DNA from: Podospora pseudoanserina
Taxonomy: Eukaryota > Ascomycota > Sordariomycetes > Sordariales > Podosporaceae
Assembly (NCBI RefSeq): GCF_035222485.1
Contig: NC_085922.1
Location: forward strand, 2,433,001 to 2,497,000
Length of the DNA: 64,000 nt
Reading direction: 5' to 3'
Below, piece by piece: positions 44,458 through 56,971 of the stretch. The translations under genes and the position numbers were made by a program. The notes under the pieces are model-generated. The model had not been told where the DNA came from. It saw only the letters and a program-made list of their open reading frames with translations, and made no database searches. The first letter of the stretch is position 1; the number at the start of each line of letters is the position of its first letter.

Positions 44458-46535
44458 GGTGGTAATGGCCGATGCGCCGGGGTGGCGGTGACAGACAAGC
44501 TTAAGAAAGAGGGGGAGCGAGTGCTCTGTGAGGGGTGTTGGGGGTCTCAATTGGCGGGGGCTGGCGAGGTCCAATGGGTGAGCAGGGGGCTTATTCCTTC
44601 ACTCAGCTATGTGCTGATTGCCGTTGACCGATCCGATTCAAATCGCAAGCTGCTGCAGTCCTTGGGAAGTCCTACTGCAAGTAATTGCCAACACGCAGGC
44701 AAGGGACCAAGCAAGTGTTCTTGGTTCCAAACCCTACGCAGTTAGCTGGGCGCTGAGGCGAGCAGGTGTTGGGTGGTATCAAGTGTGCTATCGCGGATTC
44801 AAAGCGCAAAGCCGCACAGCTACGGCACAGGAAGGGGCCGGTATTGAAACGGCACAAGGAAACCGAGACGGAGCTGACGTCGTACAGATGCGATGCTGGC
44901 GGTGTTCTCTTGCTGTGTTGATGGAGCAATATGTGGTGGGCGTTTCCCAGCAAGAGAGAGAACGGTGGGATGGGGGATGCTTTGGAAAAGAGAAGCGGAA
45001 ACTTGGGTCTGATAAGACTGGATGGAAATGAGGGGCAGCTGTGAAGAGTGCGGGTGGTGTTGTTGAATGGTATTTGGGGCCGAGCTGTGATGTGTGGGTG
45101 GCGCCGGTCAATTTTGGAAATGACATTTCACTCAGGATAAGCAGTCACGTCCGCGTTTCCGGGAGTTCCAGGATGTTATCAACCTTTCCATTTCCACTTC
45201 AACGCAACATCGACCGCTACATCGATCAACACCAGTCACGTTTTTCGTTCTCGTTCCTCTTACAGACGCGGCATGATCCATCCAGCTACATGGAGTCCAT
45301 GCATCGTTTCTGCCGCATGCAGACACCATCTGCCGGAGCCCACACCACCCTCGGGGCCTGGAGCCATGCATTTCTGGGTCGAGGTGTTAAGATGCTCTTT
45401 GCTATCTTGTGGCTTCTCTGCCACTTCTGTTCATGTCTCGACCGCCATTTCCTCACAGTCGTCATTATTTAGAGGGTCATCTCGACCTCAAGCTTGACGA
45501 ATGATTCACGCGGGTAAAAACCACATAGCTTGAGTCTATACAAGCGACGCAGCATGCCGCATTAGCCCTTGGCCAAAGTCTTCCTGCAGCCACCGCTCCG
45601 CTTCAACTCACTGGCTACCACTCTCTCATGCTGCCAGCTGTAGCTTCTCCGTAGAGCTGATGACCTTGGCCAGGACGGGACGGATGCCATCTGCATGGTT
45701 TAACCAGTCATTCAGTAGCCTTTGACCGATTTCATTCCCACCAACTGAGTCATATATTGCATATACCAACGCGGGAAGGGATCGCGCCGTGTGGGCCTGA
45801 TAATAGAGTGCCGGCGGAATTATACTCTAATTCGATTTGCTCCCCAGATTACAGAACACCTGGTTGGATAAGATATCGAGGAGCCAACGCCGAGATCTAT
45901 TCCTGTGGTAAAACCACATCGAGCTTGCGACAAACCTGCTTAATACTTAGCCTCCGATCCGACGCAGTTGCGATACAACCGACAGCCAGACATCAAAGCA
46001 TGTTCGTCTGTGAGCGACAAGACTCCAACTGGAATCAAAACTAGGAAGTTTCCCCACAGATTGAGGCTCTGCTTGCCCACAAATCCGACCGCTGGGGTGA
46101 TGGAGTATCTCACCACTTTGTTTCGGCTCGAAAACACGGACCATGCAGCGTGCCACTGCATCTGCAATCCATTTGCCATGTTGGTTGAGATTTTTGTACC
46201 CTCGCTGACCCAAGCGAGGCCTCCTCCATTCAGAGCATGCGGGATGGACTGTAAAAGGTCACCAGCTCGGAAGTTCAAGCATGGAAGAATCCCGACATCA
46301 TGAAATACCACAGTCAAGGCACATTAGCCGGCATACCGGTCTGCATCTCTATTCGGCAGGTTTGACAGATTGGGTTGCGAAGGATCGGTGCACCCGACCT
46401 CTACGACGAAAAGATCCCGGCATACGCATTCCTGTACGTGTACCGTACGCACCATTCAGTAGCCCAAGTGGAGACAAATTCGGCGGCTATCATTATCTTG
46501 CATCACGCCCATTCCTTTCTTTGCGGCTCAAACTC
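44458..46535. other. 2.1-kb intergenic region, no gene seen
   Basis: Promoter of the zinc-binding orphan plus the 3' flank of the coiled-coil gene. A 125-codon minus-strand frame at 45940-46317 and a 143-codon plus-strand frame at 45041-45472 have no recognisable domain, and other frames overlap them. I see nothing else. Confidence 0.35.
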
Positions 46536-48119
46536 TTATTCGGGACAACAGAGGACTCTTGCCTTTGAGATCACGTTCCGGAACTGAAGATGCCCGCCAG
46601 TCTCGTCACCTCTCTTGATGATTCCGGGGAATGTCACGCAGGAGATCTCTCGTTCGAACAGGCCCTCTTCGTCTTCACCGCCGATGTCTTCCATGGTCCC
46701 GGCGTCAAACATGATTTGCTGGTGGGGGAGGACTTGAGGCATGTGGACTGCAAAGACGGCTTTTTGGACAGCAAGCAGGCGTGACAGATCGACAGCGCTG
46801 GCGATGAGGGACCGGAGACCCTGGTCTCGGGCATCGTTGGACTTTGAGGATGTTATCTCGTCGAGCAGCCTGTTGACTTTGGCCACGAGGGCGTCTACGA
46901 TGGTCGAGGTTTCTCTTTGGAGCTTCCCGCTGGCGTCCTTTTGGAGGATGGCCAGGGTTAGGGAGCGCCACTGGGACATCATTTCAGGGGAGGTTGCTTG
47001 TGGGCGGTGAGTTGTTCATACTTGTGATGATTGTGTTGTTTCTGATTAGGGGGTTTGGCTTACCATAGGTGCCCAATGACTTTTCGGCTTCGGCTAGCTT
47101 GTCGGCTTCTGAGGGGGATAAACCGACGAAGTAGGTGTTGAATATTGACTCGGTGAGCAGTCGCGAGACGAGGGACTGTAGGAGGTGGATCTTGGCTGTT
47201 GAGACGAGGTCTCTGTATGTTGGGACTAGGCGGTCAAGTTCTGTGAGGGTAGCCTCGCTGGCGTGGGAGAGGTCTGTTTTGAAAGAGCCGCAGTATTAGT
47301 TGAAAGAGCCTTTTCGCAATATCCTCACCGCTGGTTGATCCTTTTGCAGCCTCGTCCTCTCACATTCTACGGCATGTCTTTTTTTGCATGTGGGAGCCTC
47401 CTTGTGCCTAATAGAGGAGCGACAAAATGCATCACAGTTGAGAGCCTCATTGAGCTCCCCAAAACCTCCCATTACGCCCAGATCGATTCTGTCAGATAAT
47501 GTTAAAAATTCCACCTACCAATCTTACTCCTCCTCCAATAAACCAAAACCCAGTTCTGCAGGCCATTCCCTAGCTTGCCCATGCCCTCCTCAAAGACCTC
47601 GTCGCTTGTTGTTTGCTCGGACCCGTTGATTCCCGCCCCGCCGTTGCCCGATTTACTGACGAACTCCTTCAACCCTCGTATTTGGTCTTGGAGCTGGGCG
47701 AGTTCTTGCATGTGGTCTGTTTTCACCTGGCGGAGGGTGTCCCTTAGGAGGGTGTTTTGGGCGTCGAGGGCGTTGATGTCGTCTTTGAGAAGGAGGTTTT
47801 CTTGTTGGAGCGCTGATAGCTCGTCTTCTGAACTGTCCTGCATGTTGTAGTGGCCTGGTTCTTCTTTTGGGCGGGCCGGGGATGGGGATGGGTTGCGGGA
47901 GAGGGAGAGGGAGGAGGTTCGAGATGGGGTTGTCGGATGGAGATTTGACGTGGTATTTCGTGAGGAGGGGGTTGCGAGGGAGGAGGAGCGAGGGATGGGC
48001 GTTGGTGAGAGGGCTCGGGTGAGGGCCGTGGTCGCTGCTGTTGTGGCTGTTGATGAGGGGGGTTGGTTCAAGTTGCGGCGACGGTTGGAAGAAGGTGATG
48101 GTTTTGGAGAGTGGGGCAT
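46536..48119 (-). CDS. Fungal coiled-coil protein of unknown function, 423 aa
   Basis: Minus-strand exons 48119-47519, 47273-47064 and 46996-46536 give 423 aa. The N-terminal 90 residues are a disordered Ser/Pro/Thr/Arg-rich region. A coiled coil follows at about 95-155 (ELSALQQENLLLKDDINALD; LLRDTLRQVKTDHMQELAQL). The C-terminal 250 residues look like a conserved helical domain (NWVLVYWRRSKIDLSHASEA across the first splice, TESIFNTYFVGLSPSEADKL, VDLSRLLAVQKAVFAVHMPQ) ending in REISCVTFPGIIKRGDETGG and KARVLCCPE. I recall this last signature from unannotated proteins of many filamentous fungi. Intron 1 is long (245 nt). No enzyme motif seen; a scaffold role is only a guess. Confidence 0.72.
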
Positions 48120-48690
48120 GTCGTTATTTGGATGTCGTGTTGGTGTGGTGGTTGTTGTTTATTGGTGATCTGTCGTGGTGGTGGTGGTGGTGGTGTTGGT
48201 TCGTTTGCTCGTGGGGAGCATCTAGGGGATGGCTTTCTTATGGGTTGGCTTTGTAAGTAATACTACCACCACCGCCGCGCCGTCTGACGCTGTAAGATTG
48301 GCTGATTAATCTCGCTCTTGGAAGAAACCTGCAGCCTAGGGGGCAATATCCGAGGAAGTGTGTGTAGTAAGATAGCGGCTCCAGGCTGCTGGAATGGATG
48401 GTGGTGTTTGATTGCCTTCAGCCTTGGGCGATCCCTCACATTCGTTTCTGGCAGGGGGACCCTGTGGGGGTGGCCCAAGCTCCATCTTCCCAGCGGCTCG
48501 TCTCGCTCGTGACGGGACAGGGGAGTGATATACATGGGTCTGCTGAGCTTGCCAAAATGTTATCAGATTGGGAGCTGCCTACCCTCACCGTAGGTAGGTA
48601 ACAAACAACAACCTGGGGCATATTCCATGATTATTTACCAGCATCAACGTGGAGGCAACATCGATAGTTCTCAACCCTGATCATCCCCAA
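48120..48690. other. Intergenic upstream of the coiled-coil gene
   Basis: 571 nt, no gene. Includes the GGT/GTG microsatellite at 48174-48199 and the 3' end of the 2H phosphoesterase gene. Confidence 0.4.
48174..48199. repeat. GTG trinucleotide microsatellite
   Basis: About seven consecutive GTG units ending in GTTGG, 55-80 nt upstream of the coiled-coil gene ATG. Confidence 0.75.
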
Positions 48691-49494
48691 CTAAAACCCA
48701 ACCTCCCCCACAACCTCATACTCCTCCTCCCCCGTCTCCCCCCCCTCTCCATCCAAAACCTTTTTCGCCCCCATCTTACAAATAGTCACCCTTTCCACTC
48801 TCACATCCCTCATCCAGATCTGGTCCTCATAGCGCTCGATAATATCCCCCGCCTTCTCCACCACCATCCTCTCTTTCCCATGTCTTCCCCTATGTCTCTG
48901 CTTATCCCGCCCCTTGACATAAACAGTATTTACAATCGTAGCGTGCAACAACAACGGCCGGCCATCCTCCACCATCAACTTCTCCCCCTCTTCCCCAACC
49001 TGTAAAAATCTTTCCCTGACAGAATCGCAAAACCTCCGAAGTGAACCAGTGAAGTTCTCATCCGTAGGCGGGGCGTACAAGACGGCGGTTTTCGGCAGCG
49101 GGTGCATGCTCGCCAGACCCCTAAGCGTAACCCTCGGCTGGTCTGGCTCACCCTCCTTTTTAACAGAACTCCACATCTCCCTCAAATTCAACCCAGCCAA
49201 AATCGATTTTGCCTTCTCCAGTCTACCCTCGCTTGGTGGTATGCTCGCGCCAGAACGATCACCATTCACCAACGGCGACGGCGGCGGCGGGAAGCTGAAG
49301 ATGCCAAGTGTCAAATGTAGAGTTCCCAGAGGTCGAATAGCCGTCTCTGGTAGGGAAAACCCTTGCGGAGGAGGGAGCGTGACTTCTTCCTTGAAGGCGG
49401 AGAGCGAGGCGGCTAGTTGGGGGCGAGAGGTGGGTGTGACCAAGGGGATGCACAGAAAGTGCGTGGGTGGTGGCGGTTTGGGCCTGGGAGGCAT
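48691..49494 (-). CDS. AKAP7-type 2H phosphoesterase-like protein
   Basis: Single-exon gene, 267 aa. Member of the 2H phosphoesterase / LigT-like superfamily, in the subgroup shared with AKAP7 and ASCC1. The two hallmark H-x-T motifs are present: GTLHLTLG (about 57-64) and LLHATIVNTVYVKG (about 180-193). The start PTHFLCIPLV and the segment TAVLYAPPTDENFTGSLRRF also fit. 2H enzymes act on 2',3'-cyclic or 2'-5' linked nucleotides; the substrate here is unknown and there is no KH domain. A short basic insert (KGRDKQRHRGRHGKE) lies between motif 2 and the last strand. Codon use runs from C-ending near the start to G/T-ending near the stop. Confidence 0.8.
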   Translation of the reverse strand: MPPRPKPPPPTHFLCIPLVTPTSRPQLAASLSAFKEEVTLPPPQGFSLPETAIRPLGTLHLTLGIFSFPPPPSPLVNGDRSGASIPPSEGRLEKAKSILAGLNLREMWSSVKKEGEPDQPRVTLRGLASMHPLPKTAVLYAPPTDENFTGSLRRFCDSVRERFLQVGEEGEKLMVEDGRPLLLHATIVNTVYVKGRDKQRHRGRHGKERMVVEKAGDIIERYEDQIWMRDVRVERVTICKMGAKKVLDGEGGETGEEEYEVVGEVGF

Positions 49495-50385
49495 GGTGCT
49501 GGACTTTTCTTGAGTCGATGGGCTGTCTATAGTCAGTTAGTTTGATCGGTATCTTGAGGGAGGGTAATTTGGGTTTCTATAAATATATGCTCTGAGATTT
49601 TGTACCTTCGTGGGGCTGTCGTTGAGACCAAGCCAGGCTTAGCAGATCGGTGTGTGAGATTGGGCCCTAGCTTGCGACCCCGACCGGCCGGTGACTCAAA
49701 TCTCCGCAATGAGAATAGAAGAGCCCAGGAATTTCCTTCGCTATACTCTTCTCCTTTTATTAGATGCTCTATGGAAACAGAGTAGAACGTAGATTTGACC
49801 AAGATCGGCGCAAGTGTTGAAAGGCAACTTGCAGATGAAGTCAGAAGGAAAGAACGATGGTCCGTGCACCACAGCTCATCCAACACACCCTGAACAATAT
49901 GAGAAAGGTTTTGGTATTTACTACTCCATCCAGAGGTGATGCTGCTGTCGAACTTCACTTGTGCACTAACGAGAGCAACAAGTGGACCTGAGCAGCTTCA
50001 AGAATACAAAGTATAAACTTCTGAATCGAAGAACTGTGGACAATACCACTATCACACCAAAGGCTACACCATAATGTCTGCTCCGTAGACATGCCACACC
50101 TTTCATGCAACCCGCTGAAATCAAATGCAGTGCTTCCCTCTCACGCCGCTCCGCAAGCTACGATTGCTTTCCACAATACCCAGCACTAGCCAATCCGTGA
50201 CCTAAAACGTGCTGTTCTTATTGAGAAAACTGCTCCTCCCCACCACTAGCTTTTGCTTCACGATGGGCCTGTTTTGGCCAACACATGATGGCCTCCCGCA
50301 AAGACAGGATAGACTATCGGTGCCGCCTCGACTCGAGATTGTTGCCGTCCATCGTTGTGTTGTCGAGAGACGGCATGTTGCCGTT
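49495..50385. other. Intergenic between the 2H phosphoesterase gene and YPD1
   Basis: 891 nt, no gene recognised. Open frames at 49533-49958 (minus) and 49600-49785 (plus) overlap and lack features. Confidence 0.4.
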
Positions 50386-50959
50386 TTATTCGGCTCCAAA
50401 GAATTTCTTCATCTGTTTCTCGAGCTCGGCTGTGTCGACTTTGGCGGCCTGGAGTGCCTCGGCGATCTTTTTTAAGCATACGTTCTCGTCCGGCTCAGAC
50501 ACTCCGTCGACCGTGAGCTTGTGTCCATATTGCTGCACAACTTGGCAGCTGTCCCGGATCTTGTTAAAACCAAGGGTGGCCGAGGATCCCTTCAGGAAGT
50601 GCCCTAGAGTAGAGAGTTCGTTAAGATCTCTGGAAGCTCTGCACATCATGCTGTCAGTAGACAACACTCCTCTTGCGCTCCAGCCACGGATATAAACTTA
50701 CAGAGCTTGATCCATCTTCTCGAAGGTGTCCTGTGCTTGCTCAAAGAAGTTGATGACCAGTGGCTCACTGAAGTCCCTCTCATGGTCGCTCTCGTCCATT
50801 TCCAGGATCTGGGAGAAGATCGCATTGTCGACGTGGTCACCGAAGTCTGGCATGTTTGCGAAGTATACTTCGTCGTCCTGCAGTCCAGAAGCTGGGTTAG
50901 TATGGATCGCCTTGAGATGCGGACACATTACAGACCGAATCTTCGTCTGACTTGAGCAT
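50386..50959 (-). CDS. YPD1: Histidine-containing phosphotransfer protein Ypd1
   Basis: Cytosolic/nuclear phosphorelay intermediate that passes phosphate from hybrid histidine kinases to the response regulators Ssk1 and Skn7, controlling the Hog1-type osmostress MAPK pathway. Minus-strand exons 50959-50936, 50877-50702 and 50638-50386 give 150 aa (yeast Ypd1 is 167). The four-helix HPt core is complete: PDFGDHVDNAIFSQILEMDE, INFFEQAQDTFEKMDQAL, and the active site LGHFLKGSSATLGF with phospho-accepting His at residue 80, followed by helix KIAEALQAAKVDTAELEKQM. The ATG is in a good context (CCACCATG). The donor of the first intron is unusual (GTCTGT at 50935); a GTGTCC site nine bases further also keeps frame. 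Confidence 0.92.
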
Positions 50960-51649
50960 GGTGGCAAGGGGCAGTCAAGCTGTGCTCCGGAGCGGATATG
51001 CTTGTTACTGTGGAACGGGATGGAGGTATGCTGATAAGGAGCAAAGGGATAAAAAGACTGAAAGGGGAAACATGGGAGGCCAAGGACACACGGCTGTAGC
51101 CGCGCTGGCAGGGCCCGGCTCCTCTTAAGTACCGGGGAGCGCACCCTTGCAGGAGACAAAAGGAAGCGGAGGAAGCAGCCAGTGGTGGAGCGCGAGGATG
51201 AAGATGAGATTGGGGACGGGGTTCTTGGGTCTTGGGTGTATGCGTGTGAGAGGTGAGGCGGGGGATGGGCTTACAGGATGTCTCTAATAGCAACAAGGTC
51301 AGAAAGACGGCGACTGGTTCCAGAGGTTCCAAACAAGGGCGGCTGCACCACCAGGCTGCCCTAGTATGCACAAAAACACGTCTGGCAGCGGCGTACGAGG
51401 AAGGCCGTTGGCAGGGGTGAGGTTTTCGGGAACCTTATTATTTGCGCGTCAACGGAGAGTCCAGTGACTTTCTGAGTTTGGCTGCGGAGTGAGGGGTGGA
51501 GCCTCGAACTCGGCAGGATAATGTTCAACTCACCTTGAATCAACCACGGGGGAGACAGAGGAGCGACGTGTGATACGGGCGAGGGTGGCTATGGCAGCTG
51601 GAGCTGATTCAGATAGTTAGAGATGGATGGCTCTTGTGACATGTATCCT

Positions 51650-51682
51650 GTGTGTGTGCGTGCGTGTGTGTGTGTGTGTGTA
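51650..51682. repeat. TG/CG dinucleotide microsatellite
   Basis: About 16 alternating TG units with two CG variants, ending at TATGCC. Simple repeat in non-coding DNA upstream of YPD1. Confidence 0.8.
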
Positions 51683-54600
51683 TGCCCGAGAAAGGATCTG
51701 ATGAAGGGCGAAATTTTATCCACGGCGGGGTTGAGGGGTCGGGTCGGAGCGAGGGGTCGAGGGGTAAAGGGGACTCTTGATGGTACCGGGAGAGCCCTCG
51801 CGGCCCCGGCACAGGAATGGATAGGAAAGAGGAGAGCGTGACTGACTATTTTACGACAAGACCTGTAGGGATCCGGGAGTGGAGGGCGGACGCGGGCGGG
51901 GAGGGGAGGTTGGAGGTTGGTGGTGTAAAGGCTTGTCTGTCCAGCTGGCACTCTGTAGAGCTGCGCCGGCAACGTAGGAGCAAAGTATTAAAGGGTGGTA
52001 AAGTAAATGATAGGTAGGTTGGGTGTCCTGCTGGTGGAGAAGAGGGTGGGCATAAGATCTGGCACGACAGTTAATAAATAGCGTTGCCAAAACGGGTGGC
52101 AGTCTGGCCGCAACCCAGTGAAAAAGCTAATCGCACACAAGCAATAAGTAATTCAGCACCGCGGCACCTCGCTCAGCTCTCAGCCAATACACATCCATTA
52201 GCTTCTCTTTGTCCCTTGGCCGTCTTGAGCCAGCTATTACTGTATCTACAAGCAAGATGGCCTATTTCACGCACTTTCTTCGCGATCGTTCTGTCTGGTT
52301 TGCTTTTGCCAGCGCTGCCCCCCGTAGCTGTCTTAACACGTCGGACGGGCATTTGCAGGTGCTCGGGGGTTCCTGGGCCAGACGTCACTTCCGTTTTGAG
52401 GTGCAGAGGTGCAGCGGTGGTGACGCGGGTGACGCAAGGGTACTGGCACCAACGACCCAGCCCAGGTACGGAGTAATACCTACTGTGTCTGGAGAGATCG
52501 CAGCATTTCGGACTGGATCTGGTGTCTGTCGCTGCTCTGGAAATTGCAAATCATGGGAGAATTGATCTAGAAAGCCGATTGCTCATGCAGGCACAGATTC
52601 AGACGGAGGGGAAACAACCTGCTGTGCTTTCCAGGTCCAGCAGACAGGTACAATACCTCTCCTTGCCATTCTTGTTGAGGTTCCGCAGGTAGGGGTCCAC
52701 CCACTAATTATCGCTAAAACGAGGTTAGTCTCGACACTCAACCCCGCAGTCGTCATGGCTCCCCAATTGGGTTCTCGTAGCACACACTGGGCGCACCTGT
52801 ACTCGAGAATAATGGCTTCCATTTGTGCGCGTGTGGCCATCAATCACCACACATCCACATTATCTTGCTCCATTCCGTATCTAGAGATTTAGAAACTGTT
52901 TATTTCCACCGTTCCAAAGTCATATAAACGCCCCAAAAATTGTCCGGATTACCTTCCAGTGGCAGGCAGATATGGACGATAACCCCCAATCCAGACACAG
53001 CTCAGTACCACCCCTCATCGGTTAGACTCTTCATCGGTTTTCTCATGCACAAGGTGCCTTCCATTCCAGGGTTCAAACTTGAACCGAACCGGGCCCGTGC
53101 GCTGATCTGTGCCAGCAACACGGGAAAAGCTGACAAGGATTTAGGAATTCTATTATCTTTCGATTTTCATCTGATGGAATTCATCTGTGTGATAAATTCC
53201 ACTGGAAGTATTTCTCCCATTTTATTTTTCTCTCTTGTCTGTTTTTTTATTGCCTACAATAAGCGTCTTTTCCAATACCATCGCGGGGCTCGACGTCAAG
53301 CGAGGGTGACCTTCCCATACGACACGGTACCACAGCTCAAGAGGTCAGTCTGGCTTCAGCAAGTGACGCAAGAATGAGCTGATCACGACTCTGCTCCCCC
53401 GTGGCGTGACCAGGTGGTGCTCATATTTTTTAATGCGGCCTCCTCTCCCACTTATCTCTCGTTGGCGACGACGATACAGCATATCGAGCAGGCCCATATG
53501 GTCCCATGCCGCTGACCGTGATTCGACACGGAAGGTCAAAAGGACGCTTCGAAAGACTTGAATCTGGCTGCAGACCGACAAATGCAGGGTCCAGGCCGAT
53601 CTGTCACAACCCCTCTCTCGGCGTGGGCTTTTGATAGACGGTACCCCTCAATGCCCTCTCCCCTTTGGTACCTTATCGGACTGGACCGGACAAACACCCA
53701 GTAAGAGGCCATGCATGCGATGGAAGGACCGGATCTTTGGAAGAAACACCACTCTGCCAGAATCGCGGAAATCTGGACGGTACTCCGGGGCACAAACTCG
53801 ACACATTCCTGCTGTGTAACGATGCTCAGCACCACCACGAGAACCTGCTGGTGAGCGATGTCATCGACAAAGCGGTCGATACAAGCAATATCGCTAACCA
53901 GCAACGAATCCACCGGAGAAAACACATCGTGGAGTAGCGGGTCTAGATGCTGTCGCCCCCTTACTCAGTCGACAAGAGGAGTCACGGAATGAAGGTCTCG
54001 ACAGGAGCACCTCGACGGTGGTTGAATCTCATAACCCCACCAAATTTCGACAGCCAATCATTAGATGGGGTTCCTCCACAATAGGCTCTTGGCAAGTGGG
54101 GCTAGAGGCAGTTCGTCTCAACATCGACGTCATTTCCGCCAGGTGTCGTCATTGGGAGCACAAGTACCCGGCCCCATGCAAGGATCCCTGACCAACTTTC
54201 CATTGGAGCCCAAAAACGTTTTGTCGACCGTTTGCATCGTGTTCGAGTTTTCCAGCGGATCGGTGGGGAGCCACGAGTGCTTTTATCGAGGATATCCATT
54301 TCCACCACCCACATCCCTCGTCTCTTTTGATACCGCAATAATTTCCAAACTAGGCCGAGTTTTGTTTCAACGACAACATGTAGTGTAGTCACGATGCCGT
54401 GTCAGAGAGGTGGTTGGTGGGATGCCAGTCCCTACACAATGCCGCAGTAGCTCCGACAGCCCGGATATCGGCACCACCTGCATCTTTCTTCGGAGGCGGT
54501 GCTGGCTCGGCATCACACACGGCCAACAACACCACAATTATTACACCGCATGAGCATATCTTTCGGAGGCTAGTTGAGGACTGGTAATCATTCTCTACCC

Positions 54601-55703
54601 TTTCCATTTTTGATTATTCTATACTAGATCTCCGTACACCAACGGGAGCCAAGGCCGGGACGCCTGCACGTCTCCCGCAACAAAACGGAGGCTGGGAGAG
54701 CCCGCGGAATCCCGTCAACTGCAACTTCAGGTGCTTCCTTGCGTGCGACCGCCCGAATCGGCGGTCACACCATCATCGGAGCCGGACAGTGCTCCTGAGT
54801 TAGCTCCACAGATTCAAATGCAATGTGCCCTGACTGAGTAGTGATATAGAACGTGCCTCAGGCGTTGCCTGTGAGCCAACCTTTGAACCTGTCAGCCGTC
54901 CACACAGTGCTGATTCGCTTCGGTCTGACGACGAGGACCAGATCGTGGCTTTGGAATCTTCGTCAGCTCCCATAGCAAGGGCATTGGCCAGCTCTGAGCT
55001 AGTTAAATGCGGCCCTTTTCAGCTCATCTAATATCGTCTTGTCGCACTCAGGCGCCCGAAACATGTCCCAGGCGGATGGGTTTGAACGCCGCTGACAGAA
55101 AGAGCCGCTCTGAGCGACGATATCTATATCAACCGCCAAGGCTTCCTTGTAGTGTAATGATGACGTCCGTCCTCCACGAAACCCGAGACTCCCGGCCAGC
55201 ATGCTCTATGGATATACATATTCCTTCGAGACACTTCTATCAATCCCTCGCTCAGGCTGTGCATCGGCGTGTCTTGGGTGTCTTGAGCAGCAGGACCTTT
55301 CGTTCCGGGGCTGTTGTTTGATCGAAGCGCCTCAGGCGCTAGACTACAGTATCTAGTATTTTCATGCTCGGACGACTTCATCTCGATAAGTGTCAGTCAT
55401 TCTCGAATTCGGGAAATGTGTACTCGGATATCGAAGAAACGGGCACCAGTGACGACAGCCTCCTGGGCGCGCCGTCTGTCCCCAATTCTGCCCTCCTAGC
55501 AAAAACACTGCTCAACACCATCACAGAAAGTAAGTCGATCAGTAATATCGGACCGGGAAGCTTCCGCTGCAAGTTTCGACCCCACGGCGAGAGAGCAAAA
55601 GTTCATGACTTGTTGGTTTTCCGAGAAAAAGGGCGCGGAATAGTGGTACATACAGAGAGAGAAAGTTCAGAGACATGTCAAGCTAGCCCCCCTTGTCTCA
55701 CCG

Positions 55704-55718
55704 TTTTTTTTTTTTTTT
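55704..55718. repeat. T15 homopolymer
   Basis: Run of about 15 T in a C/T-rich stretch with no associated gene. Confidence 0.6.
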
Positions 55719-56971
55719 CCTTGTTTCCCTCCCTCAATCTGAGCGTTCTAGACCCTCGACTTGCATAGGGGACTGCATCGTGACACTCCCAAAACCTGTT
55801 TTTTTGCGTCAGGACTACATACATACATATCAGCAGTGAAGTCCGGCCGGCTTTTTTTTTCCCTCCTCACCACCAACGCACGCACTAATGGGTTAAGAAA
55901 AAGGAGCCTATCATGGCGATGGTACCCAAGAGATCAAAGCGTTTTTGGGTTTGGTTCAAGTCTTGGCACTAAGAGAGAGTATTGGAAGCCAGACACAACA
56001 GGATGGGATGGAATTATAAGCAGAGCTAGAAGATTCCATGTTTAGAGAATCGGGGTTGCGAATATTCGCTCTCTCGAGAAACACCATCGTGTCCCGAAAT
56101 ATTTCTATCGTGAAACAAGATACCTAACCGGCGGGCGGGGTTACATAAGGTACATATCAACAATCTTCTGATACCAAGATTTCCAAGACTACCAAGACTT
56201 GTTTGGTTAACGCAAAGAACCTTCTTTTTTGGGGAGAAGCTGATTTAATAGACATTTTCTATATCCAGCTACATGTAAAACCATATCTTTCTCTTTGCTC
56301 GCTTCCAAATTTGGGGGAAAACATGTTGTAAAATGACAATCATTAAGTGGGTATAGAAATAAGCAATCTTTCTGGGAACAGTTCCTTCATGCAAGCCCAC
56401 TGTTCTAGGCTGGGGGTGTTGCCGGTCTTGTAATCGGTTATCACTCTGTGCATCTCTTGGACTGTTGCTCTTGAGAGGGAAAAGGCTCCCCGGAATGTGC
56501 AATCGCAGTGCAGCGGCACAAGATAAGAAGAGCGAGGTTTGTTGTTGGGGTTTCTCAGTCAGCCGCCGGCCTGACTAAACCAGTACCGGGAGCATCGTCT
56601 TTTTGCCCCAGCCATATCGTGGTTGTGTTTGGGAGGGCTCCCAAGAGGCAATCCCGTTCAACTGAACTCTCCAGCCATTGATATGGACTGGATAGCAGTT
56701 TCGAAGGTCGACATGCGTGCCAACCACAAGGCCAACCAGCGCCCTGGAATGACATACACTTCACAAATCCTGCCCTGATATAAGCAGAGGAAAGTTTGCA
56801 AAACTCCAAAGCCAATAACCAGCAGAAAAAGAGAGTAGGGTATGTGAAGATGCCAGGGTAAAAAACTCGAAGCCACAATTGCTACCTGGCAAGCTTGACA
56901 AACGTAAAGACAGGTATGGCACAACACAAACCAACGCCATGTCTCTTGCACATTCTAACAAGCCACTCCTC

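Larger units (their letters stand above)
50960..56971. other. 6-kb gene-poor interval
   Basis: No gene supported across 6.0 kb, the longest such stretch here. It should contain the YPD1 promoter and the 3' flank of the DUF3984-like gene. Scraps of open frame occur at 53536-53925 (minus), 54065-54388 (plus), 54900-55026 (plus, SLRSDDEDQIVALESSSAPI) and 55364-55530 (plus, ending at a GTAAGT donor), but none has a recognised domain. Base composition is mixed, not strongly A/T-rich, so classic repeat-induced mutation is not obvious. Contains the TG microsatellite (51650-51682) and a T15 run (55704-55718). Confidence 0.45.

Noticed and set aside
45940-46317. 125-codon minus-strand frame
   Set aside because: No recognised motif; overlapped by open frames on the other strand, which suggests low stop density by chance.
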